Source: JAPPLB01 sp965208945 (GTDB lineage Bacteria > Acidobacteriota > Terriglobia > Bryobacterales > UBA6623). Taken from it: 64,000 bases of DNA. This document shows positions 44,462-53,426 of this stretch, piece after piece. Made by a program: the position numbers and the translations under genes. Each line of letters starts with the position of its first letter. Within the stretch, counting starts at the first letter, position 1. The notes beneath the pieces are model-generated. The model worked only from the letters and a program-made list of their open reading frames with translations. It ran no database searches and was not told the DNA's origin. The stretch is taken from contig OZ242366.1 in NCBI GenBank assembly GCA_965208945.1, forward strand, positions 3,410,001 to 3,474,000, in the 5' to 3' direction.

Positions 44462-46060
44462 CTACCTGCTTACCGCTGTCAAGTGCTGATGCAAAGCCAC
44501 ACCCGAGATCCCCAGGAAGAAGACGAAGGCGCCGACCAACCCCAGTTGCATGTACCAGGGAAGCCGCAGCTCCGGCGGCATCAGCCTGCGGTTCACGAAC
44601 AGGGTATGCAGCGCCGACGATCCGAGACCCACGTTGCCGCAAACGCTGCTGACAATCGCCAGCACCAACGGATTCGGCGTCAGCCGCAACGCCAGCAATC
44701 CCCAAAGACAATACGCCAGCAGCACGACGTAGTAGATGTTCTTGACTTGACCACCTTTCGCTCGCAGCCGCCCTGACGCGCTCCACAAAACGTCCGTCCA
44801 TCGCCGCACGATTCCGTCAAGGGTCTGGATGAAGCCGATGCCCAAGACCACGAAACCGCACAGCAATGTCAGAAACCAGAACACTTCGCCGTGCCGATCC
44901 GCAATACCTCGCGCCGTCATCGCAGCCGCGGCATGCCCCTCCACTTCCGCGCCCCGCAGGAACTCCAGCGACAGCATCGACGGCAGCGCCATGCCGATCA
45001 AAGAACCCGCGGCCCAAATCCAGATCTGATCCCGCCGGATGTATCCCAGCCACGCCTTCCAGCGCTTCAGGCTCTCCGGCGTTACAGCGAATACCTTTCC
45101 CACCGGCGACAGTGCAATCTTCTTTCCGCCAATCAAGCTGGGAATCGCCCCGACAAGCGCTCCCATGCCCCAACCCTTGTCCCGCGCATAGTTCGAGAAC
45201 AGGGTATTCGACAGTCCGCCCACACCGGCCACCGCCGCGAATGCCGCCAGCGTCGCCCAATCCACTTCTCCCTCCGGCAGCATGCCCACCTTGAAGAAGC
45301 CGCTGAAGACGGCCCACCACGTCTCGCCGCTGACCAGAAAGAGATCCACCGCGAGCAGGAAGCCGAGCACGAAGATCACCTTCGCCGTCATGAACCGCTC
45401 GACCGCCGTGTATATCTTCCCTCCGAAGATCAACGGGATGAAACAACTCAAGAAAATCGCATACCCCAACACCCGCACCAGGAAGTCGTCCTGCGGCCCC
45501 GGCAGTCTCCCCAACCACGCCGCCGCCACCGGGACCGCGGCGTTCGAGGCCACGTACGGCCAGATGTATCCCGAGTCGGCAATCAGATAGAAGACGATCC
45601 AGAACTTCGGACCGGGGAACGTCCGCAGAAGCCCCACGAAGATCGGCTCGCCGGTGTACAGCGCGTAGCGCATCACCGACAGATTGAACACCGCCTGAAG
45701 GGCCACGCTCACCGCGGCAATCCACATCACGATGCCGCCGTAGCGCGCCGTCACGATCGGACCGAACATCCACTCCCCGCCGCCGATGGTGGACCCTACC
45801 ATCAGCAAGCCGGGACCGATCAGCGCCCCCATCTGATACAGCCGGAACCGCGGCGCCTCCGGCAACTCGCCCCGATCCCACTCCGGCAAATACCGAGCCG
45901 CCGCCGCTACTCTGTCTCGCTCACTTTGTTCCGTCAAGGATCGCAAGGATACCAGAACCCGGAGTGAACCGACCACTGACAGGGAAAACCCGTTCTCGCC
46001 AGCCGTGGCTGTCCGCTGAGCGGAAACGTGACTGCCGTCAAGTTTCTTCCAACGCCACAT
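44462..46060 (-). CDS. Nramp-like divalent metal transporter family protein
   Basis: Up to 532 aa with 11-12 predicted membrane segments. The first helix reads GPGLLMVGSTIGGGEWMFGP, the Nramp/APC-fold helix-1 pattern in which the canonical metal-binding DPGN is replaced. Helix 6 has AAVAGVGGLSNTLFSNYARD rather than the MPH motif. The loss of both metal-ligand motifs indicates another substrate; a group of Nramp-related proteins without DPGN/MPH exists in bacteria. The start is uncertain: the first 50-60 residues are not family-like, and a TTG at 45937 is a plausible alternative. Confidence 0.72.
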   Translation of the reverse strand: MWRWKKLDGSHVSAQRTATAGENGFSLSVVGSLRVLVSLRSLTEQSERDRVAAAARYLPEWDRGELPEAPRFRLYQMGALIGPGLLMVGSTIGGGEWMFGPIVTARYGGIVMWIAAVSVALQAVFNLSVMRYALYTGEPIFVGLLRTFPGPKFWIVFYLIADSGYIWPYVASNAAVPVAAAWLGRLPGPQDDFLVRVLGYAIFLSCFIPLIFGGKIYTAVERFMTAKVIFVLGFLLAVDLFLVSGETWWAVFSGFFKVGMLPEGEVDWATLAAFAAVAGVGGLSNTLFSNYARDKGWGMGALVGAIPSLIGGKKIALSPVGKVFAVTPESLKRWKAWLGYIRRDQIWIWAAGSLIGMALPSMLSLEFLRGAEVEGHAAAAMTARGIADRHGEVFWFLTLLCGFVVLGIGFIQTLDGIVRRWTDVLWSASGRLRAKGGQVKNIYYVVLLAYCLWGLLALRLTPNPLVLAIVSSVCGNVGLGSSALHTLFVNRRLMPPELRLPWYMQLGLVGAFVFFLGISGVALHQHLTAVSR

Positions 46061-46237
46061 CCCCGGCGTGGTTGAAGCTGTTGCTCCGGTGCACCGCGTG
46101 ACCTTCCCCGCGAAGCGTTGCCGTTACTGTGAGGCGCCGGCCGTCCATCGCGAAACACGCCGGCTACGCCGGACCCCTTCCGCATTTCCATCCGCCACGG
46201 CAGCAAGCCTCAACCGGCATTATTGAACCCAGTCCAT

Positions 46238-46436
46238 TAGCCTGCATGTCTCACCGCCCGACGGCCGAAGCACGCGAAAAAAGGCCGTGATTCGTGACTC
46301 GTGATTCGTGAAAAACCTTAAAGGCCGGGTTGCGCGCGCCAAGCGGCTTGCGCCTTTTTCCTCCGTCCGGCTTGCGCCTCGTCCTGATGGCCCTCTCACG
46401 CACTTCGCCTCGCCACGCGGTGAGAAATGCAGGATA
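46238..46436. repeat. Family A/B composite, copy A14
   Basis: 199 bp, ends TAGCCTGCATGTCTCACC and GGTGAGAAATGCAGGATA. It contains both a TCGTG array (46285-46315) and the CTTTTTCCTCCGTCCGG segment of the long form, showing that the modules combine freely. Confidence 0.93.
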
Positions 46437-46579
46437 GGTTTCCCCAAACGACAACGGGGCGACGGCGGCGCAGGTCAAGAAGGATTGGCGCCCGACCGCT
46501 ACGGCAGGTCCGCTGCATGGCGGCAGTAGACCCCCTGCAATCCGGTCCCGAAGGGGCCTGATAAAGAAGTTGCCCGCTA

Positions 46580-46607
46580 TTGCGGTCGCGTGCGACTGGC
46601 GTATAAT
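46580..46607 (+). promoter_or_regulatory. Sigma-70-like promoter of the DUF1501 gene
   Basis: TTGCGG (46580-46585), a 16-bp spacer and a perfect TATAAT (46602-46607). The expected start near 46614 gives a leader of about 28 bp ending in GGGGAGG before the ATG at 46642. Confidence 0.6.
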
Positions 46608-46641
46608 ACCTGTCAGCAACCTTCGGTCAGGGGAGGCCCCA

Positions 46642-48102
46642 ATGCTGAACATTCCGGGACGTTGGTCGGTACGCAATTGTGACGGCGCAAGTCGCCGCGA
46701 CTTCATGCAGGTGGGATCGCTCGGCCTGCTCGGCATGACTTTGTCGCAGGTCTTCGAGCTGCAGGACCGCGCGAAGGCGGCTGCCGTTCCGCCGCGCTTC
46801 GAGGGCGCAGGCGGTTTCGGCCGCGCCAAGTCGGTCATCATGCTGTTCCTCCAAGGCGGTCCGAGCCATATCGATATTTGGGACCCCAAACCCGACGCGC
46901 CGTCGAACATTCGAGGCGAGTTCAAACCGATTCAATCTAAGGTCCCCGGCATCTGGCTCAGTGAGACGATGCCGAAGCTCGCCGAATCCGTCGACAAGTG
47001 CACGCTCATCCGTTCGATGAGCTACACGCCGAAGGGCCTGTTCAACCATACCGCCGCCATCTACCAGATGCTGACCGGCTATCCGCCTGACAAGGTGTCG
47101 CCGTCGGGCCAACTCGAGCCGCCGTCGCCGATCGACTTCCCCACGGCCGGCTCCTGGATCAGCAAGATGATACCGCCGACCGAGCCCGTGCTGCCGTTCG
47201 TCGAGATGCCGCGGCCGCTGCAGGAATCGAGCGTCATCGGCAAAGGCGGCGCCGCCGGCTTCATCGGCAAGGCGTACGACCCCTATCGCCTCTACCAGGA
47301 CCCGAACAAGCCGATCAAGCTCGACGACCTCGCGCTGCGCAAGGAAACGCCGCCCGAGCGCCTGCAGAGCCGCTTCGACTTGCTGAAGGGCATCAACGAG
47401 TCCATGCCCGATCTCGAAAAGGCCGTCGAGAACACGGCGCTCGACACCTACTACGAGAAGGCTTTCGATCTGGTGCTCTCCGGCAAAGCGCGCGACGCGT
47501 TCGACCTCTCGAAAGAGCCGGACAAGATGCGCGAGCGCTACGGGCGGACGACCTTCGGCCAGGGCGCACTGATGGCGCGGCGGCTTATCGAAGCCGGTAC
47601 GCGCTTCGTGCAGGTCAACTGGCCGTCGGTCGCCAACGGCAACCCGGAAACGACCGCTTGGGATACGCATGCGTCGAACTTCGGGCCGCTGAAGAACCTG
47701 CACTGCCCCGTGCTCGACCAGACCCTGAGCGCGCTGCTCGGCGACATGACCGAGCGCGGCCTGCTGGATGACACCCTCGTGGTGGCTGTTGGGGAATTCG
47801 GCCGCTCGCCGCGCCTCGGCGTCAGCACCTCGGGCAACTCGAACTCCCCGGACGGCCGCGACCACTGGCCCTATTGCTACACGGCGATGGTAGCCGGCGC
47901 GGGCATTCCCGGCGGACGGCTTTACGGCGAGTCCGACGAGACGGCATCCTCACCCAGGGAAAAGCCGGTCCATCCGAACGACCTGCTGGCGACGGTCTAC
48001 TACGCCCTCGGCATCGATCCCAACATGGAGATCCACAACCACCTCGACCAGCCTCGCGAGCTGGTCAAGGGCAAGGCGGTTACGGATCTGTTCGTGGGCT
48101 AG
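46642..48102 (+). CDS. DUF1501 family protein (sulfatase/alkaline phosphatase fold), Tat-exported
   Basis: 486 aa from the ATG at 46642 with GGGGAGG. The N-terminus CDGASRRDFMQVGSLGLLG is a twin-arginine signal. The DUF1501 pattern is clear: SVIMLFLQGGPSHIDIWDPK, LVVAVGEFGRSPRLG, GRDHWPYCYTAMVAGAGIPG and KPVHPNDLLATVYYALGID. These correspond to metal-site positions of the alkaline-phosphatase/sulfatase superfamily. The family is abundant in planctomycetes and acidobacteria and usually sits beside DUF1549/DUF1553 partners, absent here. Substrate unknown. Confidence 0.92.
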   Translation: MLNIPGRWSVRNCDGASRRDFMQVGSLGLLGMTLSQVFELQDRAKAAAVPPRFEGAGGFGRAKSVIMLFLQGGPSHIDIWDPKPDAPSNIRGEFKPIQSKVPGIWLSETMPKLAESVDKCTLIRSMSYTPKGLFNHTAAIYQMLTGYPPDKVSPSGQLEPPSPIDFPTAGSWISKMIPPTEPVLPFVEMPRPLQESSVIGKGGAAGFIGKAYDPYRLYQDPNKPIKLDDLALRKETPPERLQSRFDLLKGINESMPDLEKAVENTALDTYYEKAFDLVLSGKARDAFDLSKEPDKMRERYGRTTFGQGALMARRLIEAGTRFVQVNWPSVANGNPETTAWDTHASNFGPLKNLHCPVLDQTLSALLGDMTERGLLDDTLVVAVGEFGRSPRLGVSTSGNSNSPDGRDHWPYCYTAMVAGAGIPGGRLYGESDETASSPREKPVHPNDLLATVYYALGIDPNMEIHNHLDQPRELVKGKAVTDLFVG

Positions 48103-48280
48103 GTTCCCTACCCAGCATTACCTGCTATTGCCGGCTCTTTTTCGCGATTCAGGAGCCCCCCGCGCAGTTGTGTCGATCCCGTTGGAGCAATCTCCGACAG
48201 GCAGTCTGTTTGTTCGCGCTGCAGGCTTTTGACCGTCCATGTCACAACTCGGTTGAGATAGCGGGTCCGACGCTGATCGA

Positions 48281-50332
48281 CTAAGGCCGCTGTTGTCCGC
48301 TTGCCGGCTGCGGATCGGGCTGCATCAAGTAATCCCAATGGCGGCCGGCGTTGCTGACGATGGCGGGCAGGTCCTTGCCCAGCAGGTAGCCGGCTTCGAT
48401 CAACCGGATGCCGGCGTCGGCGACGAGGCCGAGATACTCTTCGCGGCTGTTGTAGCGCGCTTCGATCGAAGGCCGCGGATCCCCATTCGCCTTGCGCTCG
48501 GCCTCGGTTCTGGCGAACGGAATGTAGGAGCCTTGCATGCTGGATATCTCGTCGGTGGGACCGGACTTCTCGTTGAAAAGGTTCCAGCCTGCAAACGTAG
48601 CCAGCGGTACTTCCTGTTCGGGCATGCGCACACCGGCGATCTCGTTGCCGTCGCGGTCCACCGCCGAGACGAGAATCGGGAACGCCTTTCCGATATCCGG
48701 CGGCTCCTTCGTGACGATTCCCCGGCTGTAGAAATTCGGACCGTAGTCGGCGCGATAGGCTTTGTGGACGCGGCTCGAGAAACCGACGCCGGGAATCTTC
48801 GGGAACATCAGGTCTTCCGCGCTCACCGCGCTCCCGTCCTTGCGCAGAGGGTATTGGCTCGGCGGCGGTTCTCCGCCGCCCGCCGCCCATCTCTTCATGG
48901 CCTTCAGAAGCGCTCGCATCGACCAGCGAAAGTCCATGGGATTGCTGAGCTGCTGCCCCAAGGTAACTCTCGGCGGAAATCCGGCCGGCCCGTGCTGCGT
49001 CCCGGCGAACATGTAGATCCGGACGTTGTCATAGAGGGCGATATCTTCCTTGCCGTCGACGGTCGTGTGAATCAACGACGCCGCCCTGCCCCAGTATTCG
49101 TAGGAAGAGTTGGTGTAGAAGATCTTGGGCCAGAACTTCCGCGCGAGGCGGCGGGTGAGAATGCCGTCCCGCAAGCCTGTTTCCGGATCGTGTTGCTCGA
49201 CGTCGGTAAACGGGAAGATATCGGTCGGATAGAAGAAGTTCATGAAGGGATGCGCATCGCGCGACGGCTGAGCGAAACGGTGGTTGAAACTGCCGCGGCC
49301 GCCGCCGGCGACATGCGAGATGAGGCCGTCGAAGACGATCCGATGTTTCTCGTCTTCGTTGAAACCGTAGTAGAGGAACGTGCGAAGGAACCGGCCGCTC
49401 TGGGAGATGCCGAAGCCGAGCGCGCGGTCGAGCGCGTCGGGTGGGATCGAGAGATCGTCGTTCCCTTCGTATTTGAGTTGCGAAACAAAGTCGCGGATGG
49501 CCGTCGGACCGAGGCCGACGAGGGACGGGTTCTCCGAGACGTAGACCACCTCATAGATCTTTCCCGGCTCGAAGCCGCCTTCGAGATGGACGCGTCCCTT
49601 GTCGGACACAACCCGGCCGTTTTCCATGCGGCCGAACCTCCATTGCGAGCGGGGTATGACGCGGCGCTTTGATTCGACCCGGTCCCGTACCGTCATGACG
49701 GTTTCGGGCGCATCGGGATCGGCTACCGGATAGGGAATGTGATTACGGTCCGACAGCAGGCGATCGTAGACGCGGTCCTGGACGACGAAGTCACTGCGAA
49801 CCAGGCCGCGGATCGGTCCGCCGTCTTGCCTGGCGATCGGCGTCAGCAGACGCATCCGATCGGGTTCCCGGGGTACGTCGAACTGCCAGCCGAGCCATAG
49901 CAGAGTGAAACCCTCTTCAAGCAGGAAGCCGTCGCCGAAGTGTTCTGCCTCGGAAGGGCTGCGGCTCCCCCGGGCGGTGTTGAAGAAACTGAGCATGCCC
50001 TTGTTCCCACGATTCGACACCTCGTACAGGACGGTTCCGTTGCCCCGGTCGGCTTGAAGAGGTTTGAGCAAGAAGAACTCGGAGGAGAACTCGACCTCAC
50101 CCTGGCTATTGGTGGGCGCGAGGTCGATGTCGGTGATGATGCGGTTCGCCGAGTTGGCCGGGTCCACGGCGAAGAAAACCTTGCCGGTGAGCTTTTGATA
50201 AGGACCCGTCAAGCCGAAAGACCTGCCCTGCAGCAGGGTCTCGGCGCTCTCGACTTCCACCCGGACGACCCGCGAGGAAGCGCCCGAGACGGTTAGGAGA
50301 GCGAGCAGAACCATGAGGAACGATCTGGACAT
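48281..50332 (-). CDS. Secreted alpha/beta hydrolase domain protein (PF20091 type)
   Basis: 683 aa from the ATG at 50332 with a signal peptide (SFLMVLLALLTVSGASS). It contains GLTGPYQKLTGKVFFAVDP, LYEVSNRGNKGMLSFFN, then FGISQSGRFLRTFLYYGFNE with a nucleophile elbow G-x-S-x-S-G (GISQSGR). The C-terminal part has ISSMQGSYIPFARTEAERKA. This long lipase-like family is frequent in acidobacteria and presumed to hydrolyse esters outside the cytoplasm. It converges with the DUF1501 gene. Confidence 0.85.
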   Translation of the reverse strand: MSRSFLMVLLALLTVSGASSRVVRVEVESAETLLQGRSFGLTGPYQKLTGKVFFAVDPANSANRIITDIDLAPTNSQGEVEFSSEFFLLKPLQADRGNGTVLYEVSNRGNKGMLSFFNTARGSRSPSEAEHFGDGFLLEEGFTLLWLGWQFDVPREPDRMRLLTPIARQDGGPIRGLVRSDFVVQDRVYDRLLSDRNHIPYPVADPDAPETVMTVRDRVESKRRVIPRSQWRFGRMENGRVVSDKGRVHLEGGFEPGKIYEVVYVSENPSLVGLGPTAIRDFVSQLKYEGNDDLSIPPDALDRALGFGISQSGRFLRTFLYYGFNEDEKHRIVFDGLISHVAGGGRGSFNHRFAQPSRDAHPFMNFFYPTDIFPFTDVEQHDPETGLRDGILTRRLARKFWPKIFYTNSSYEYWGRAASLIHTTVDGKEDIALYDNVRIYMFAGTQHGPAGFPPRVTLGQQLSNPMDFRWSMRALLKAMKRWAAGGGEPPPSQYPLRKDGSAVSAEDLMFPKIPGVGFSSRVHKAYRADYGPNFYSRGIVTKEPPDIGKAFPILVSAVDRDGNEIAGVRMPEQEVPLATFAGWNLFNEKSGPTDEISSMQGSYIPFARTEAERKANGDPRPSIEARYNSREEYLGLVADAGIRLIEAGYLLGKDLPAIVSNAGRHWDYLMQPDPQPASGQQRP

Positions 50333-50399
50333 GCGCCCATTAAACGAGCTTGTCCCTGACGAGTCAAGCGGGAAATCCACTGCTGTCAACGCAATCAAG

Positions 50400-51643
50400 A
50401 ACGTTTCCCTTTCTCAGAATGGTTCATTTTGCGTTCGCGGCAGCGGAAGCAGCCCAGAGGGCGACAGGAGTTGCGGTGAACGGCGCGTATCGAGAGGCCG
50501 ACTGAGAACGACTGACGAGGCACAGACACTGGGCTCACCCCCCACTCCCCCCGCGCATGCCGCGCGATAGCCGCTCCATGCCGCGCGAACGCGCCAAGCG
50601 AAGCAGCGACCGGGCGGCGCGGGACACTGGCGCAGAACAATATTTTTTGCTGAACAATGGCGAACAATGGTGAACCGGGAAACAGTGACTTGCCGGCGGG
50701 CGCAGTGGTCCGGACGGCGGTTTCCGGTGGCGCCACCCTGGCGCCCCACGGAGAAAAAAGGCCGTGATTCGTGTTTCGTGACTCGTGTTTCGTGAAGACC
50801 TCGGAATTCGCGCCGGCTTGCGCCGCGCGGCAGGAAAGGCCTTGGTTCATGATTCGTTTGCTCAACCGTACAGCCGGGCTGTCGCGGAGCAGCGCGCGGG
50901 ACACGTCCAGGGCCGCGAGATCTACGGCCGTATTGCGAGGCCACCAGGACTTGCGACATTTTTTTAGCGGGCAATAGTGGGCAATGACGGGCAATCGTGG
51001 GCAACAGCAGGCAGGAATGGTCCTTGAACAAGGCGAGATGATGCCGGAACGACATTTCCTTCGCAGGCGCTCCCAGGCCACGGATCAAGCTCATTTCACG
51101 AACCATGATCTTCATGCTACGCAGGCCGGGCCGGAAAAAAAAGACTGAAGGGCTTCAGTACCCAGAGGCAACGATTCGACATTCGTGATTCGTGAAAAAC
51201 ACAACAGCCGTGAGTCGTGTTTCGTGCCTCGTGATTCGTTAAGAACATAAAGGCCGTGACTCGTGTCTCGTGATTCGTTTTTCGTAAAGACCTTGGAATC
51301 AGTGGTTTGCGGTCAGTGAAGGCCTGGGAAGCCCTGATTCGGGACCCGCACGGTACTGTTCCTCGCCGCCTCCGTGAGCTCATGCCTAGCAGGCCGGGGC
51401 GGAAAAAACAAGACTGAAGGGCTTCAGTACCAAGGGGTACCCAAAAAGCCGTGATTCGTGTCTCGTGAAAAGCATAAAAGCCGTGATTCGTGTCTCGTGA
51501 AAAGCATAAAAGCCGTGATTCGTGTTTCGTGATTCGTGAAAACCAGTGATGGAGGTCTCGCTCGCTCCAGAAGAAATGTCTGACGGCCTGTGAACGGTAA
51601 AGGCCGTGTTTCGTGACCCGAGGGGTGAAGGAAGCGATTTGGC
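50400..51643. repeat. Repeat field 2: mixed family B, C and E repeats, no gene
   Basis: The 1.4 kb from 50333 to 51756 has no credible gene. A family C block with CATGCCGCGCGATAGCC lies at about 50552-50620, followed by GAACAA units (50648-50677) and a block shared with 17.47-17.55 kb (AACAGTGACTTGCCGGCGGG). TCGTG arrays are at 50761-50800, 51180-51290 and 51446-51541. A decamer array is at 50965-51014. ACTGAAGGGCTTCAGT hairpins lie at about 51143 and 51412. The module order resembles repeat field 1, so the fields share an origin. Confidence 0.88.
50965..51014. repeat. Five-unit decamer array, hexamer GGGCAA
   Basis: Five 10-bp units of form NNNN-GGGCAA (TAGC, TAGT, TGAC, TCGT), the last unit being CAGCAGGCAG. 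It has the same design as the arrays at 17423 and 17841. Confidence 0.9.
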
Positions 51644-51759
51644 AAGTACGCCTGTGCGCGCCAAGCGGCTCGCGTCTTTTTCCGCCGCCCGGCTTGCGCC
51701 TCGTCCTGACGGCCCTCTCACGCACTTCGCCTCGCCGCGTGGTGAGAAAGAGCAGGCTA
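51644..51759. repeat. Family A right half, copy A15, ends on a stop codon
   Basis: From AAGTACGCCTGTGCGCGCC to AGCAGGCTA, long-form core. It is joined on its left to family B modules (51446-51643) in the same order as inside A17, but the left family A end is missing. The final CTA (51757-51759) is the TAG stop of the minus-strand mutarotase gene. Confidence 0.92.
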
Positions 51760-52080
51760 GTCGGTGTGGAAGACTTCCTCCATGGATGCCCACCATTCTC
51801 CTTCTTTGCGGGTAGGCAGGGGGTGCTGCATCGGTTCCATGATGTCCCACCACTCGCGCATTTTCGGTTGACGGGCCATCTTGGCGCTATCTGCCGCGAA
51901 GTCGTCGCCGATGTATTCGAAGTATGCGAACAGGTAGCCGTCCTTCAAATAGATGGAATAGTTGCGGATGTTGCACTCGCGGATGATTTCGAGGATCTCG
52001 GGCCAGACGGCTTCGTGATAGCGGCGGTACTCCTGTTCTCTTTCGGGCCGAACCCGCAACACCGATCCATAGCGTTTCAT
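51757..52080 (-). CDS. rhaM: L-rhamnose mutarotase
   Basis: 107 aa, the normal size. MKRYGSVLRVRPEREQEYRR, catalytic His22 in YHEAVWPEI, NIRNYSIYLKDGYLFAYFEY and the C-terminal WWASMEEVFHTD are family hallmarks. It interconverts alpha and beta anomers of L-rhamnose. No rhaABD genes are present. The C-terminus VFHTD matches the natural end of RhaM, so the repeat-borne TAG is exactly where the native stop should be. Confidence 0.93.
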   Translation of the reverse strand: MKRYGSVLRVRPEREQEYRRYHEAVWPEILEIIRECNIRNYSIYLKDGYLFAYFEYIGDDFAADSAKMARQPKMREWWDIMEPMQHPLPTRKEGEWWASMEEVFHTD

Positions 52081-52143
52081 TGACGGACTCCGTGTCCCCA
52101 GCGTGCCGGCGGCGCACCGGACGGCCGGCGAAGGATGCATCCT

Positions 52144-52325
52144 AACCTGCATTTCTCACCACCCGACGGTCGAAGCACACGATACGACCGCCAGGACTTC
52201 GTTGCGCTTGCTTGCCGTGCTCAACGTACGGTTCAAGTACGCCTGCGCGCGCCAAGCGGCACGCGCCTCGTCCTGACGGCCCTCTCACGCACTTCGCCTC
52301 GCCGCGTGGTGAGAAATGCAGGCTA
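52144..52325. repeat. Family A fold-back repeat, copy A16
   Basis: 182-bp short form, ends TAACCTGCATTTCTCACCAC and GTGGTGAGAAATGCAGGCTA, between the divergent mutarotase and aminotransferase genes. The rest of 52081-52484 shows no gene. Confidence 0.95.
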
Positions 52326-52484
52326 ACACGTTGATGCCGGGCGGTCCTTCCGCTACGACCGGGACGGCGCCGGCCCATGCCGATGAGGCGCAGATATGTG
52401 GATGGACAGTCGGGATTGCTGATGTAGAGATGTAGAGACGGTACGGAATGGCTTACCATGCTGCAAAGACGGACTGGAGGGAAG

Positions 52485-53426
52485 ATGCGGGAACCGATCG
52501 TGTACCTGGGGGGAGGTTTTACACCGGCGTCTCAGGCAAAGGTGAACATCTACGATTTCGGGATTGTCCTCGGGGCTACGGTGACGGATCAGTTGCGGAC
52601 GTTCCGTCACGAGCCGTTCCGCCTGGAGGAACACGTCGAGCGCTTTTTCGAATCGGCGAAGTATGCGCGCCTCACGGTCCCGATCGGCCCCGGAGAGACG
52701 ATGGCCAGGACGAGGGAACTGATTCGGCACAATGCGGGGTTGATCCCCGCCGGCGCCGACTTGGGCGTCGTCTACTTCCTGACGCCTGGGGAAAACCTGG
52801 GCTACGCCGGCAACGCGGCCGATTTCAAGCCGGGCGAACCGACGTTCTGCATTCATTCCTTTCCGCTTCCGTTCGCGGCGTTTCAGCGTTTCTTTACCGA
52901 GGGAGCGCATGTCGTGACGCCGAGCACACGGCACGTTCCACCGCAGTGCCTCGATCAGAAGATCAAGCATCGCAGCCGCTTGCATTGGTGGATCGCGGAA
53001 AAGGAGGCACAGTTGGTGGATCCGGATGCCGTCCCGCTGCTGCTCGATCTGTATGGGAACCTGACGGAGTGCAGCGGCTCGAATCTACTGCTTGTCAAGA
53101 AGGGAGTCGTCTACTCTCCCACGGCGGCGAACATGCTGCGAGGGGCGAGCCGGGAAGTGGTGTCCGAGATTTGCGCGGAGTTGGGGATCGGATTCGAGAG
53201 CCGCGACCTGCAAGTGCATGACGCGATCAACGCCGATGAGATCTTTCTGGTCACGACGCCCTACTGTATGGCCCCGGTCACGCGCATCAACGGCCTTCCG
53301 GTCAGAGACGGAGAGGTTGGGGGAGCAATTTTCGAGCGCATTCTTGCCGCCTGGAGCGAGAAGGCCGGGCTCGACATTCGGGGTCAGGTTCTCGGCGCCG
53401 AAGCGGATCAGGAGGGGGCGGCATGA
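52485..53426 (+). CDS. Class IV aminotransferase (branched-chain/D-amino acid/ADC lyase family)
   Basis: 313 aa from the ATG at 52485 with GGAGG five bases upstream. It has VNIYDFGIVLGATVTDQLRT, the PLP lysine in DQKIKHRSRLHW (Lys161) and the phosphate-binding stretch GNLTECSGSN (Glu195). Members act as branched-chain or D-amino-acid transaminases or aminodeoxychorismate lyases; the active-site arginines needed to choose are not obvious. It overlaps the next gene by 4 bp (ATGA), so the two are translationally coupled and probably act on related substrates. Confidence 0.85.
   Translation: MREPIVYLGGGFTPASQAKVNIYDFGIVLGATVTDQLRTFRHEPFRLEEHVERFFESAKYARLTVPIGPGETMARTRELIRHNAGLIPAGADLGVVYFLTPGENLGYAGNAADFKPGEPTFCIHSFPLPFAAFQRFFTEGAHVVTPSTRHVPPQCLDQKIKHRSRLHWWIAEKEAQLVDPDAVPLLLDLYGNLTECSGSNLLLVKKGVVYSPTAANMLRGASREVVSEICAELGIGFESRDLQVHDAINADEIFLVTTPYCMAPVTRINGLPVRDGEVGGAIFERILAAWSEKAGLDIRGQVLGAEADQEGAA

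Noticed and set aside
1791..52325. Family A as simple Rho-independent terminators
   Set aside because: Several copies lie upstream of genes or between divergent genes, the stems are far longer than needed, and no consistent T-tract follows. A termination role at convergent ends remains possible but does not explain the family.
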